Source: JAKAXG01 sp035702985
Lineage (GTDB): Bacteria > Actinomycetota > Acidimicrobiia > Acidimicrobiales > Palsa-688
Length of the DNA: 60,299 bases
NCBI GenBank assembly: GCA_035702985.1
Contig: DASSZD010000023.1
Span: 1 to 60,299, forward strand
Reading direction: 5' to 3'
How positions within the stretch are numbered: position 1 is the stretch's first letter; the number at the start of each line of letters is the position of its first letter. Made by a program: the position numbers and the translations under genes. Of this stretch, positions 43,671 to 51,799 are shown one piece after another. The notes under the pieces are model-generated. The model made no database searches and was not told the origin of the DNA. It saw only the letters and a program-made list of their open reading frames with translations.

Positions 43671-44945
43671 GTGACCGGCCGGCCTCCCTCGGTGGACTAC
43701 ATAGCCAGACAGCTGGCCGGCACCGGGCTCCCCCATCCCCTGCTGGTCGACGCCGCCCGCCGGGCCGTGTCCATGTCCTCCGGGCCGGGGGGCCAACTCG
43801 AGCCGGAGGAGGTCCTGGCCGAGGCCTCCCGGGTGGCGTGGGAACTGGGGCGCGGTCTGCTCCAGCCGGTCATCAACGCCACGGGCGTCCTGCTCCACAC
43901 CAACCTGGGCCGGGCCCCGGTGGCGGTCGACCGGCCGGCCGGGTACTCGAACCTGGAGCTGGACCTGGTCACGGGCCGGCGCGGCGACCGGTCGGACCAC
44001 GCCGCCGCCCTGATGGCCCGGGCGTGCGGCTCGGAGGCCGCCCTGGTGGTCAACAACGGGGCGGCCGCCGTGCTGCTGGCTCTCACGGTGCTGGCCGCCG
44101 ACCGGGAGGTACTGGTCAGCCGGGGGGAACTGGTGGAGATCGGCGGCGGGTTCCGGGTCCCGGAGGTCCTGGCCCAGTCCGGCGCCCGCCTGGTGGAGGT
44201 GGGCACCACCAACCGGACCCGCCTGGCCGACTACCGGGCGGCGGCCGGACCCGAAACGGCCCTGGTGCTCAAGGTGCACACCTCCAACTACACCATCCGC
44301 GGGTTCACCGAATCCGTGGAGGTCAAGGAGCTGGCCGGCCTGGGGCTGCCGGTCATCGCCGACCTGGGCTCGGGGTTGCTGGACGCCCGCTGCCCGTGGC
44401 TGGCCGGCGGGCCGCCCGGCTGGCTGGCAGGAGAGCCGGCGGCGGTGCAGACCCTGGCCGCCGGCGCGGCGCTGGTCACCTTCAGCGGCGACAAGCTGTT
44501 GGGCGGCCCCCAGGCCGGGATCATCGCCGGCAGCCGGGACCTGGTGCAGCGGTGCCGGCGCCACCCGCTGGCCCGGGCGCTGCGCCCGGGCGGCCTGGTG
44601 CTGGAGGCCCTGCAGGAGGTGGCCCTCTCCTACCTGCGCCGCGACGCCGGGCGGACCGTCCCCCTCTGGCGCATGGCCGGCACCCCGGTGGAGGTGCTGC
44701 GCCGCCGGGCCGAGGCCATCGGGGCCGGGGAGGTCGTGGAGTGCGAGTCGGTCATGGGCGGGGGGACCCTTCCGACGGTGGCCATCCCGTCCGCCGGCGT
44801 GGCCCTCCCCGGGGACGTGACCTCCGGGCTGCGCCGGGCGTCGCCGCCGGTGGTGGCCCACGTGCGCGACGGTCGCACCATCTGCGACCTGCGCACGGTG
44901 TTCGAGGAGCAGGATCAGGCCCTGGCCAAGGCCCTGGCGCCGTGA
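43671..44945 (+). CDS. selA: L-seryl-tRNA(Sec) selenium transferase
   Basis: A 424-residue PLP enzyme that converts seryl-tRNA-Sec to selenocysteinyl-tRNA-Sec. Key segments are NATGVLLHTNLGRAP, LVVNNGAAAVLLALT, VGTTNRTRLADY and the PLP-Lys motif FSGDKLLGGPQAGII. Length is close to the usual ~460. GTG 43671 is 7 nt after TACCTT (43658-43663), so the mRNA is probably leaderless. It is 13 nt before selB and forms one unit with selB and selD. Confidence 0.96.
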   Translation: MTGRPPSVDYIARQLAGTGLPHPLLVDAARRAVSMSSGPGGQLEPEEVLAEASRVAWELGRGLLQPVINATGVLLHTNLGRAPVAVDRPAGYSNLELDLVTGRRGDRSDHAAALMARACGSEAALVVNNGAAAVLLALTVLAADREVLVSRGELVEIGGGFRVPEVLAQSGARLVEVGTTNRTRLADYRAAAGPETALVLKVHTSNYTIRGFTESVEVKELAGLGLPVIADLGSGLLDARCPWLAGGPPGWLAGEPAAVQTLAAGAALVTFSGDKLLGGPQAGIIAGSRDLVQRCRRHPLARALRPGGLVLEALQEVALSYLRRDAGRTVPLWRMAGTPVEVLRRRAEAIGAGEVVECESVMGGGTLPTVAIPSAGVALPGDVTSGLRRASPPVVAHVRDGRTICDLRTVFEEQDQALAKALAP

Positions 44946-44958
44946 CGGCGGCAGCCGC

Positions 44959-46707
44959 ATGAGGGTGGTGGCCACCGCCGGGCACGTGGACCACGGCAAG
45001 TCCACCCTGGTCTGGGCCCTGACCGGCGTCGACCCGGACCGCTGGCCGGAGGAGAAAGCCCGGGGGCTGACCATCGACCTGGGCTTCGCCGCGACCACCC
45101 TCCCGTCGGGCCGGGAGATCGCCTTCGTGGACGTCCCCGGCCACGGCCGGTTCGTGCGCAACATGCTGGCCGGGGTGGGATCGGTGGACGCCTGCCTGTT
45201 CGTGGTGGCCGCCACCGAGGGGTGGAAGGAGCAGTCCGAGGAGCACCTGCGCATCCTCGAACTGCTCGGCATCTCCGCCGGGGTGGTGGCCCTGACCAAG
45301 GTGGGCCTGGTCGACGACGAATGGGCCGAGCTGGTCGGGCTGGAGCTCGAGGAGCACCTGGCCGGCACTTTCCTCCAGGGGACCGAGGTCGTCCCGGTGG
45401 ACGTGCCCGCCGGGCGGGGCCTGGACGACCTGCGCGCCGCTCTCGACCGGCTGGTGCAGCGGGTTCCGGCCGCCGCCGACCGGGGCCGGCCCCGGCTGTG
45501 GGTGGACCGGTCCTTCGCGGTGAGGGGATCGGGCACGGTGGTGACCGGCACGCTGAGCGGCGGCAGCATCGCCGTCGACGACGAGGTGGTGGTGCTGCCC
45601 GGCGGGCACCCGGCCCGCGTCCGGTCCCTGCAGAGCCACCACTCGGGCCTGGAGAGCGCCTCCCCGGGGCGGCGGCTGGCGGTCAACCTCAACGGGGTAT
45701 CCCATTACCAGGTGAGGAGGGGCCAGGCCGTGGTGAGGCCGGGCCAGTGGCACGTGACCGCCTGCTTCGACGCCTCGCTGGCGGTGCTGTCCACCTTGGA
45801 GCACCCCGTGGGGCGGCGGGGCGCCTACACCGTCTACACCGGCAGCGGCGAGTTCCCGGTCCGGATGCGGGTCCTCGGGCGGTCCGGCATCGAGCCGGGT
45901 GAACAGGCCGCCGTGCGGCTCTGGATCCGGGATCGGGTGGGCGTCCCCCTCGTGCCGGGCGACCGCTACGTGCTGCGCGAGGCCGGCCGGTTCGAGACCG
46001 TCGGAGGTGGCGAGGTCCTCGACGTGGAACCGGTGCTGCCGGCGTCGCGCGCCGCTCCGTCCCGCTCGATCGAACGCCTGGTCAGGGAGCGGGGCTGGGT
46101 CGACGCCGGCCACCTGGCCCTCATCGCAGGAGCACGGGTGGAGCCGACGGTGGGCCGGTGGGTGGCCGACCCCGACGCCCTGGCCGCCACCCGGGCCGGG
46201 CTGGTCGAGCGGGCGGCGGCGGCCGGGCCGGGCGGGCTCGACCTGGCCGGTCTCGACGACCGGGAGCGGGCGCTCCTCAGAGCCGGGCTTCCCGGCGTGG
46301 TGGTCAGGGAAGGCCGGGCGGTGAGCGAATCCCTGGCCGGCCGGGGGCTCGACGACCACGCCCGGCGGGTGCTCGACGAACTGGAGTCGGCCAAGTGGAC
46401 CCCGCCGGTGTTCCCGCTGTCCGACCGGGGTGCCCTGCGGGACCTGGAGCGGGCCGGGCTGGCCGTGCAGGCCGGCGATGCCTGGTTCGCGGCTTCGGCG
46501 GTGGAGTCGGCGGCGGCGGTGCTGCGCGGCCTGCTCGACGACCGGCCCGGGGGTTTCACCGTCAGCGAGGCCCGGGACGCTCTGGGCAGCAGCCGCCGGC
46601 ACGTGCTGCCCCTGCTGGCCCACCTCGACTCCGCCGGCGTGACCCGCCGGCGGGGCGACCTGCGGGTGGCCGGGCCGCGCCTGGCGCCCCGCCCGCCGGC
46701 CCGCTGA
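44959..46707 (+). CDS. selB: Selenocysteine-specific elongation factor
   Basis: A 582-residue GTPase that carries Sec-tRNA to the ribosome at UGA. It has an EF-Tu-like N-terminus (TAGHVDHGKSTLVWALTG, the LTIDLGFA switch, DVPGHGRFVRNM) and beta-barrel domains. The C-terminal winged helices (from residue ~380, GGFTVSEARDALGSSRRHVL) bind the SECIS hairpin. It starts at ATG 44959, 13 nt after selA. Its winged-helix arm is of normal length, consistent with reading the fdhA hairpin. Confidence 0.95.
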   Translation: MRVVATAGHVDHGKSTLVWALTGVDPDRWPEEKARGLTIDLGFAATTLPSGREIAFVDVPGHGRFVRNMLAGVGSVDACLFVVAATEGWKEQSEEHLRILELLGISAGVVALTKVGLVDDEWAELVGLELEEHLAGTFLQGTEVVPVDVPAGRGLDDLRAALDRLVQRVPAAADRGRPRLWVDRSFAVRGSGTVVTGTLSGGSIAVDDEVVVLPGGHPARVRSLQSHHSGLESASPGRRLAVNLNGVSHYQVRRGQAVVRPGQWHVTACFDASLAVLSTLEHPVGRRGAYTVYTGSGEFPVRMRVLGRSGIEPGEQAAVRLWIRDRVGVPLVPGDRYVLREAGRFETVGGGEVLDVEPVLPASRAAPSRSIERLVRERGWVDAGHLALIAGARVEPTVGRWVADPDALAATRAGLVERAAAAGPGGLDLAGLDDRERALLRAGLPGVVVREGRAVSESLAGRGLDDHARRVLDELESAKWTPPVFPLSDRGALRDLERAGLAVQAGDAWFAASAVESAAAVLRGLLDDRPGGFTVSEARDALGSSRRHVLPLLAHLDSAGVTRRRGDLRVAGPRLAPRPPAR

Positions 46708-46726
46708 CCGTCTGTAATCTGGCCCG

Positions 46727-47749
46727 GTGGACCAGCCCAGCCCCCTGAAGCTCACCGAGTGGACCTCGTGCGGGGGGTGCGCGGCCAAGTGGGGCGGGGC
46801 CCCGCTGGGCCGGCTGGTGCGGGAGTTGGCCGCCGGCCCCGACAGCTCGCTCCTGGTGGGGCTGGCCCCCTTCGACGACGCCGCGGTCTACAAGCTGAGC
46901 GACGACACCGCGCTGGTGTCCACCACCGACTTCTTCCCGCCCCTCGTGGACGAGCCGGCCGATTTCGGGGCGGTCGCCGCCGCCAACGCCTGCAGCGACG
47001 TGTTCGCCATGGGCGGCCGGGTGCTGCTGGCGCTCAACATCGCGGCGTTCCCCGAGGAGATGCCCCCCGAGGTGATCGCCGAGATCCTGGCCGCGGCGGC
47101 GGAGACGGTGCGCAGCTGCGGCGGGACGGTGGCCGGCGGTCACACCATCCGCTCGCCCGAGCCCATCTTCGGCCTGGCGGTGCAGGGGGTGGTCAACCCG
47201 GCCCGGGTGTGGAGCAAGGCGGGGGCCCGGCCCGGGGACCGGCTGCTCCTGTCCAAGCCACTCGGCACGGGGATCGTCCTGGCCGGCGGCGACGAACCGG
47301 CCAAGCAGGCGGTCATCGCCGGTATGCGGACCCTCAACGAGGCGGCGGCCCGGACCCTCTCCGGCCTCGCCGACCCCGACGGCCGCACCCCGGTCCACGC
47401 CGTCACCGACGTCACGGGGTTCGGGTTGGCCGGCCACGGCTGGGAGATGGCCGAGCGGTCAGCGACGACCGCGGTGATAGACGGGTCGGCCCTGCCGCTC
47501 TACCCCCGGGCCGCCGAGCTGGCCGCCGGGGGCGTCAAGACCGGCGGCGAGGCCCGCAACCGGAGCTACCTGGGCGGGCACCTGGCGTCCTCGGCGGCCG
47601 CTGAGGTGGAAGCCCTGGTCCTCGACCCGCAGACCTCCGGAGGGCTGCTGGCCGCCGTCGACCCGGCCGGTGCCGGCGCCCTGATCGATCAGGGATGGTG
47701 GGAGGTCGGCCGGGTGGAGGACGGGCCGGCCGCGGTGCGGCTGATCTAG
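46727..47749 (+). CDS. selD: Selenophosphate synthetase
   Basis: A 340-residue enzyme making selenophosphate from selenide and ATP, the donor for SelA. The N-terminus SCGGCAAKWGG carries the catalytic Cys and Lys with Cys in place of the Sec found in some SelD proteins, so this enzyme itself needs no selenium. The ATP-binding parts include FDDAAVYKLSDDTALVST, AANACSDVFAMGG and PQTSGGLLAAV. GTG 46727 is 6 nt after TAATCT (46715-46720), suggesting its own leaderless promoter 19 nt after selB. Confidence 0.94.
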   Translation: MDQPSPLKLTEWTSCGGCAAKWGGAPLGRLVRELAAGPDSSLLVGLAPFDDAAVYKLSDDTALVSTTDFFPPLVDEPADFGAVAAANACSDVFAMGGRVLLALNIAAFPEEMPPEVIAEILAAAAETVRSCGGTVAGGHTIRSPEPIFGLAVQGVVNPARVWSKAGARPGDRLLLSKPLGTGIVLAGGDEPAKQAVIAGMRTLNEAAARTLSGLADPDGRTPVHAVTDVTGFGLAGHGWEMAERSATTAVIDGSALPLYPRAAELAAGGVKTGGEARNRSYLGGHLASSAAAEVEALVLDPQTSGGLLAAVDPAGAGALIDQGWWEVGRVEDGPAAVRLI

Positions 47750-47789
47750 CCAGCCCCCGCCGGGTGCCCGCCGCGGTTGGACATCCCCA

Positions 47790-48548
47790 TTAGTCGAGCC
47801 CGCCCCCCACCCGGCTGAGGAACGATGCCAGCCGGGGGTTGGCCGGGGCGGTGAACAGCCGGTCCGGCGGTCCCTCGTCGCCGATCCTCCCCTCGTCGAT
47901 GAAGATCACGTGGCTGGCCACCTTGCGGGCGAACCGCAACTCGTGGGTGACCACCAGGAGCGTCATGCCGCGGGCCGCCAGATCAGCCATGACCTCCAGA
48001 ACCTCGTGGACCAGTTCGGGGTCGAGGGCCGAGGTCGGCTCGTCGAAGAGCATCACCTCGGGGCGCATAGCCAGCGCCCGGGCGATGGCCACCCGCTGCT
48101 GCTGACCCCCCGAGAGGCTGGCAGGTCTGCGGTGGGCGAACGCTCCGAGCCCGACCCGCTCGAGCTGGCGCATGGCTTCGTCGCGGGCGTCGTCCACCGG
48201 TCGGCGGAGCACGACCCGCGGCGCCAACGTGACGTTGTCGAGGACGCTGATGTGGGGGAACAGGTTGAACTTCTGGGAGACCATCCCGATCCGGGAACGG
48301 ACCCGATCCAGGTCGGCGTCCCGGGCGGTCACCTCGGTGCCGCCTACCATGATGCTGCCCCGGTCCACCCTCTCGAGCCGGTTGACACAGCGCAGGAGCG
48401 TGGACTTGCCCGAGCCGGACGGGCCGATGATGCACGTCGTCTGTCCGGCCGGGGCCCGGAAGCTGACACCGCGGATGATCTCGACCGGACCGAAGGACTT
48501 GTACACGTCCCTCACGTGGACATCGGCGCTGGTAGCGGTGGCCGTCAT
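47790..48548 (-). CDS. Polar amino-acid ABC transporter ATPase (GlnQ type)
   Basis: A 252-residue ABC ATPase with Walker A GPSGSGKSTLLRCVN, Q-loop VSQKFNLFPHISVLDNV, signature LSGGQQQRVAIARAL, Walker B VMLFDEPTSALDPE and switch His in LLVVTHELRFA. The FNLFPHxxxLDN segment is the mark of polar amino-acid uptake systems. The preceding permease overlaps it by 4 bp. It is last in the leftward operon, convergent with selD. Confidence 0.95.
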   Translation of the reverse strand: MTATATSADVHVRDVYKSFGPVEIIRGVSFRAPAGQTTCIIGPSGSGKSTLLRCVNRLERVDRGSIMVGGTEVTARDADLDRVRSRIGMVSQKFNLFPHISVLDNVTLAPRVVLRRPVDDARDEAMRQLERVGLGAFAHRRPASLSGGQQQRVAIARALAMRPEVMLFDEPTSALDPELVHEVLEVMADLAARGMTLLVVTHELRFARKVASHVIFIDEGRIGDEGPPDRLFTAPANPRLASFLSRVGGGLD

Positions 48549-49312
48549 GCCCCCTGCACCGCCACGGGGACCCTGTCCTCGACGGGGACGGGTGCGGAGT
48601 CGCTCCCGGCGGATCGACCCATGTGGCGGTCCAGCGCACCAACCAGGTAGGTGAGAGGCACGGTGAGAGCCAGATAGAGGATCCCCGACGCCACCAGGGG
48701 TGTGAGGGACGCGTCGTTGGACGAGGCGTCCTGGGCGATGGCGAAGAGCTCCCTCTGGTTGGCACCGAGTCCGAGAAGGAACACCAGGGCGGTGTTCTTG
48801 ATCACGATTATCAGCTGTCCCGTCAGGGCGGGCAGGATATTGCGGGCTGCCTGGGGGAGGACCACGTGGCGCATGGACTGCATGTGCGACATGCCGAGCG
48901 ACCGCGAGGCCTCCGCCTGCCCCACGTCGATACCCCGGATCCCGGACCGGAAGATCTCGCTCATGTAGGCGCCTTCGACGATACCGATGGCCAGGGCGGC
49001 GTAGGCATAGGTGCTTCCCCCGAACAACGCCACCCCGGCGAGGGGCAGCCCCTGACCGATGAGGTAGATGCTCACGATGTGGGGCAGGCCGCGGAACAGG
49101 TCCACGTACACCCTTCCCACGACCCGTAGGGGCTTGCGTTGCGCCATGAGGAACATCGCCACGACCAGCCCCACGATCAATCCGATCACCATGGCTGCCA
49201 GGGACAGCAGCGCGGTGTTCCGTAGCCCGACGGTCAACAGGGTCGGGAACGTCCGGGCCAGGATGTGGCCGTCGAAGAACGTGTGGATTATCCGGTGGAG
49301 CGATGTTCCCAT
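48545..49312 (-). CDS. Polar amino-acid ABC transporter permease (HisM/GlnP type)
   Basis: A 255-residue inner-membrane permease with about five segments and the conserved coupling loop GIRGIDVGQAEASRSLGMS followed by VVLPQAARNILPALTGQLI. This is the HisMQ/GlnP pattern. ATG 49312 lies 15 nt after the binding-protein gene. A single permease implies a homodimeric channel. Confidence 0.94.
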   Translation of the reverse strand: MGTSLHRIIHTFFDGHILARTFPTLLTVGLRNTALLSLAAMVIGLIVGLVVAMFLMAQRKPLRVVGRVYVDLFRGLPHIVSIYLIGQGLPLAGVALFGGSTYAYAALAIGIVEGAYMSEIFRSGIRGIDVGQAEASRSLGMSHMQSMRHVVLPQAARNILPALTGQLIIVIKNTALVFLLGLGANQRELFAIAQDASSNDASLTPLVASGILYLALTVPLTYLVGALDRHMGRSAGSDSAPVPVEDRVPVAVQGA

Positions 49313-49327
49313 GGCTGGCGGACCGGC

Positions 49328-50158
49328 TCAGGCCTGTGGCATGCCCGGGTACTGCTGGAGCAGCTGGGACGGCAGCTTCTTGCCGGGCTCGAACTGGCGG
49401 AACTGCTTGGTGAAGGTTCCGTTCTCCATGACCGTCTTCAGCGCTGCATCCAGCTTCTTGCCGAGGTTCGAGTCGCTCTTCGGGTAAGGCAGGGCGTCGA
49501 AGCCCACGGGGATGGTCTGCGTGGCGGTGAGGTCGGGATACTCGTGGAGAAGCTGCTTGGTGGTCAGCGGTCCGGTGAAGAGACCCTGGACCTGGCCGAT
49601 CTCCAATGCGTTGGCGCTGGCCGCAATCTTCGGGAACTCCTTGACCTGCACCGTGGGGACCTTCGCTTCGAGCAGCGGGATCAGTGCGCTTCCCGCAGTG
49701 ATGGCCACCGTTTTGTTCGCCGCGTCGTCAACTGTCGCTATGGGTGCCGACTTCTTGGAGATCAGCTGGGCCAGGGTGAAGTCGGTGGGCGTGGTGAAGC
49801 CCACCTGCTTCTGTCGTGCCGGCGTGGCCAGGACGCCGATGGCGGTGTCGAACTGGCGGTTCTGCACCCCCGGCAGTATCGAGTCGAAGGCCACGTCGAC
49901 GAACTTGGGCGTCAGGTGCATCTGGGCCGCCACGGCTTTCATCAGGGCGACGGCGTAGCCGTCAGCATGCCCACCGGATATGTAGGACGCCGGCTTGTCG
50001 TCGCTCCGGTAGGCGATCACCAGCTGGTTCTGGTGGAGCGTCCCATCGGACGTAGCGGCCGAGCTGGACGACCCACAGGCCGAGAGGCTCAGGCCGACGG
50101 AGAGTGCAGCCACTCCCAGAGCCAGCCTGCTCCCAACCGATGCAGAATGTTTGAACAT
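49328..50158 (-). CDS. Polar amino-acid-type substrate-binding lipoprotein
   Basis: A 276-residue lipoprotein with lipobox LSLSACGSS (Cys near residue 28) and the SBP_bac_3 fold: LVIAYRSDDKPASYISGGHA, DGYAVALMKAVAAQM, GVQNRQFDTAIGVLATPARQ and DALPYPKSDS. It binds a small polar amine or amino acid outside the cell. The Arg that holds the carboxylate in many family members is not evident around TPARQ, so the ligand may not be a standard amino acid. The adjacent creatininase gene suggests a creatinine-like or amide substrate. Confidence 0.9.
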   Translation of the reverse strand: MFKHSASVGSRLALGVAALSVGLSLSACGSSSSAATSDGTLHQNQLVIAYRSDDKPASYISGGHADGYAVALMKAVAAQMHLTPKFVDVAFDSILPGVQNRQFDTAIGVLATPARQKQVGFTTPTDFTLAQLISKKSAPIATVDDAANKTVAITAGSALIPLLEAKVPTVQVKEFPKIAASANALEIGQVQGLFTGPLTTKQLLHEYPDLTATQTIPVGFDALPYPKSDSNLGKKLDAALKTVMENGTFTKQFRQFEPGKKLPSQLLQQYPGMPQA

Positions 50159-50178
50159 TTCCTTCTTCCCCTCACTGG

Positions 50179-50973
50179 TCAGACGATGGTCTCGGCCGCG
50201 AAGCGCGACAAGAAAGCAGCGAGCCTCTCCGCCGCCGTTTCGATCAGCAGCTCACCCAGCTCCGGTGACGCGGCGGTCCCGTCGCCGAGAGCTCCGGTCG
50301 GGGTGACCTGGTCATAGGGCAGCGCCATGTGGATGGCCCGATTTGAGCGCGACAGCGCAGCGGGGCCCTGAAGCTTCGACCGGTCCGATGTGCCGGGCTG
50401 AAGCCGGTCCGGACGCACCGAGTCCGGGGACAGGTACATGGTCTGGGACGTCTCGACCTCGCAGCTGTGGCCGCGCAGCGTGCTGGTGGCCCGCTCTGCA
50501 GACAGGTCGGCCACCAGGGGGCTGATGCCCGACCAGGCCAGGAGCACGTCCGGCATCTCATGCATGACGATGGTGGAAAGAACCCCCAGAGCAGCGTCGT
50601 TGCCCCCGTGCCCGTTGAGCACGAACACTCTCCGCCAGCCATGGCGACGGAGGCTCTGGATCATCTCCAGGACCACCTGGACGAACGTGGTGGGCGACAA
50701 CGTCAAGGTGCCGGCGAAGCCCATGTGGTGCTCCGACACGCCCACGGGGACGGGGGGAGTCACCAGCACAGCGGGGGCCAGGCGGTCGGCCAGCTTCACC
50801 GCCAGGGCCTCGGCCCGCACCGTGTCGGTCTCGAGGCTCAACGCCGGACCGTGCTGCTCGCAGGAGCCGGTGGGGATGATCACCACCCGGGCCTGACGGC
50901 GGGCGTCCTCGATCTCGGGACGGGTCATGGACGCCAACCGGAAGCGATCTCCGGGAACGGGGGGTCGGGACAT
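50179..50973 (-). CDS. Creatininase-family amidohydrolase
   Basis: A 264-residue member of the creatininase family. It has the metal motifs IIPTGSCEQHGPALSLETD (Glu, His, Asp ligands), VFVLNGHGGNDAAL, and the SCEVETSQTMYLSPD segment. Enzymes in this family hydrolyse cyclic amides such as creatinine, or act in cofactor maturation (MftE-like). The ATG at 50973 overlaps the regulator stop by one base. Its place between a FadR-type regulator and an amino-acid importer argues for a catabolic role on an imported amide. Confidence 0.9.
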   Translation of the reverse strand: MSRPPVPGDRFRLASMTRPEIEDARRQARVVIIPTGSCEQHGPALSLETDTVRAEALAVKLADRLAPAVLVTPPVPVGVSEHHMGFAGTLTLSPTTFVQVVLEMIQSLRRHGWRRVFVLNGHGGNDAALGVLSTIVMHEMPDVLLAWSGISPLVADLSAERATSTLRGHSCEVETSQTMYLSPDSVRPDRLQPGTSDRSKLQGPAALSRSNRAIHMALPYDQVTPTGALGDGTAASPELGELLIETAAERLAAFLSRFAAETIV

Positions 50974-51716
50974 CAGATGCCTTCCTGATAGGGGGGGCGA
51001 TCGAAATGCTCGACGGCCACGGCGCGGATCTCGCGCAGATGCGACTGGATCAAGCGGGACGCCTGCGAGGACCTGCGGGCGGCGACCGCCGCCAGGATCT
51101 GCCGGTGCTGCTCCAGGTCCCGCTCACGGTCGGCGTACACGCTGCGGATGGCGACCTGCTCCTGGCGGTGCTGGGTCAGCAGCGAATCGATGACCTCGTA
51201 GAGGATGTGATTGCCCGAGGCCGCCGCCAACTCCCGGTGGAAGTTGCGCGCCGGATGGCGACCGCCCGGGTCCGGCGGCGCTCCCGGGGGACGCATGGCC
51301 GACTCGAGGGCCTCCTGCAGACGGTCGAGGTGCTCGGTCCGTCGATTGTGGGCGGCGAGGGCGGCGATCTGCGGCTCGATCGCCAAGCGGGCGTCGATCA
51401 GCTCCACGGCCACCAGCCCGGACGGGGCCGGACTGGTCGGGTTGGCCATCACCATCCGATCGAGGTTGGGCCCGACGTAGGTGCCGGAGCCGTGCCGCAG
51501 CTCGACCGTACCGGTCCCCTCCAGGCGGCGGAGAGCCTCCCGCACAGTGGTCATGTTGACTCCCAGCCGGGCGGCCAGATCCCGGGACGAGGGAATGGAA
51601 TCGCCGGGATGGAGGCTGTGGTCACGAATGAGCGCGACCAGACGGTCGGCGACCTGCTCCACCAGCGATGTCCGGCTGAGAGAACTGGAAACCAGGTCAT
51701 CAGGTGATCCGATCAC
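50973..51716 (-). CDS. FadR-family GntR transcriptional regulator
   Basis: A 247-residue GntR regulator. It has an N-terminal winged helix (DSIPSSRDLAARLGVNMTTV, REALRRLEGTGTVELRHGSG) and a C-terminal all-helical FCD effector domain with metal/ligand residues in ARNFHRELAAASGNHILYEV. It probably controls the downstream amidase and importer genes in the same operon. The start is GTG 51716, 6 nt after TAGGCT (51723-51728), so leaderless. A 13-bp palindrome GTGATC-C-GATCAC overlaps the start codon. Confidence 0.92.
   Translation of the reverse strand: MIGSPDDLVSSSLSRTSLVEQVADRLVALIRDHSLHPGDSIPSSRDLAARLGVNMTTVREALRRLEGTGTVELRHGSGTYVGPNLDRMVMANPTSPAPSGLVAVELIDARLAIEPQIAALAAHNRRTEHLDRLQEALESAMRPPGAPPDPGGRHPARNFHRELAAASGNHILYEVIDSLLTQHRQEQVAIRSVYADRERDLEQHRQILAAVAARRSSQASRLIQSHLREIRAVAVEHFDRPPYQEGI
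51704..51716. promoter_or_regulatory. Palindrome over the gntR start codon
   Basis: GTGATC-C-GATCAC is a perfect palindrome at 51704-51716; the last three bases are the start codon of the FadR-like gene on the minus strand. With a leaderless promoter 6 nt upstream, the palindrome lies at the transcription start, so binding would block initiation. It may be the autoregulatory site of the regulator. Confidence 0.45.
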
Positions 51717-51741
51717 TTTGCCAGCCTAGAAGGCGGCCACG

Positions 51742-51762
51742 CCCGCCGTCAACACCGGCGGG
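51742..51762 (-). terminator. GC hairpin after the permease gene
   Basis: CCCGCCG (51742-51748) and CGGCGGG (51756-51762) form a 7-bp stem with a 7-nt loop, about 40 nt past the permease stop and before gntR. There is no U-tract, as is common in high-GC Actinobacteria. A weak terminator is plausible. Confidence 0.4.
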
Positions 51763-51799
51763 TGGCGCTGGCGGTCGGGGTCCGGCGCCGGAAGCCGGG

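Noticed and set aside
50179..50973. Creatininase-family gene considered as mftE of a mycofactocin cluster
   Set aside because: No mftA precursor, mftB or radical SAM mftC is nearby, and its neighbours are an ABC importer and a FadR regulator.
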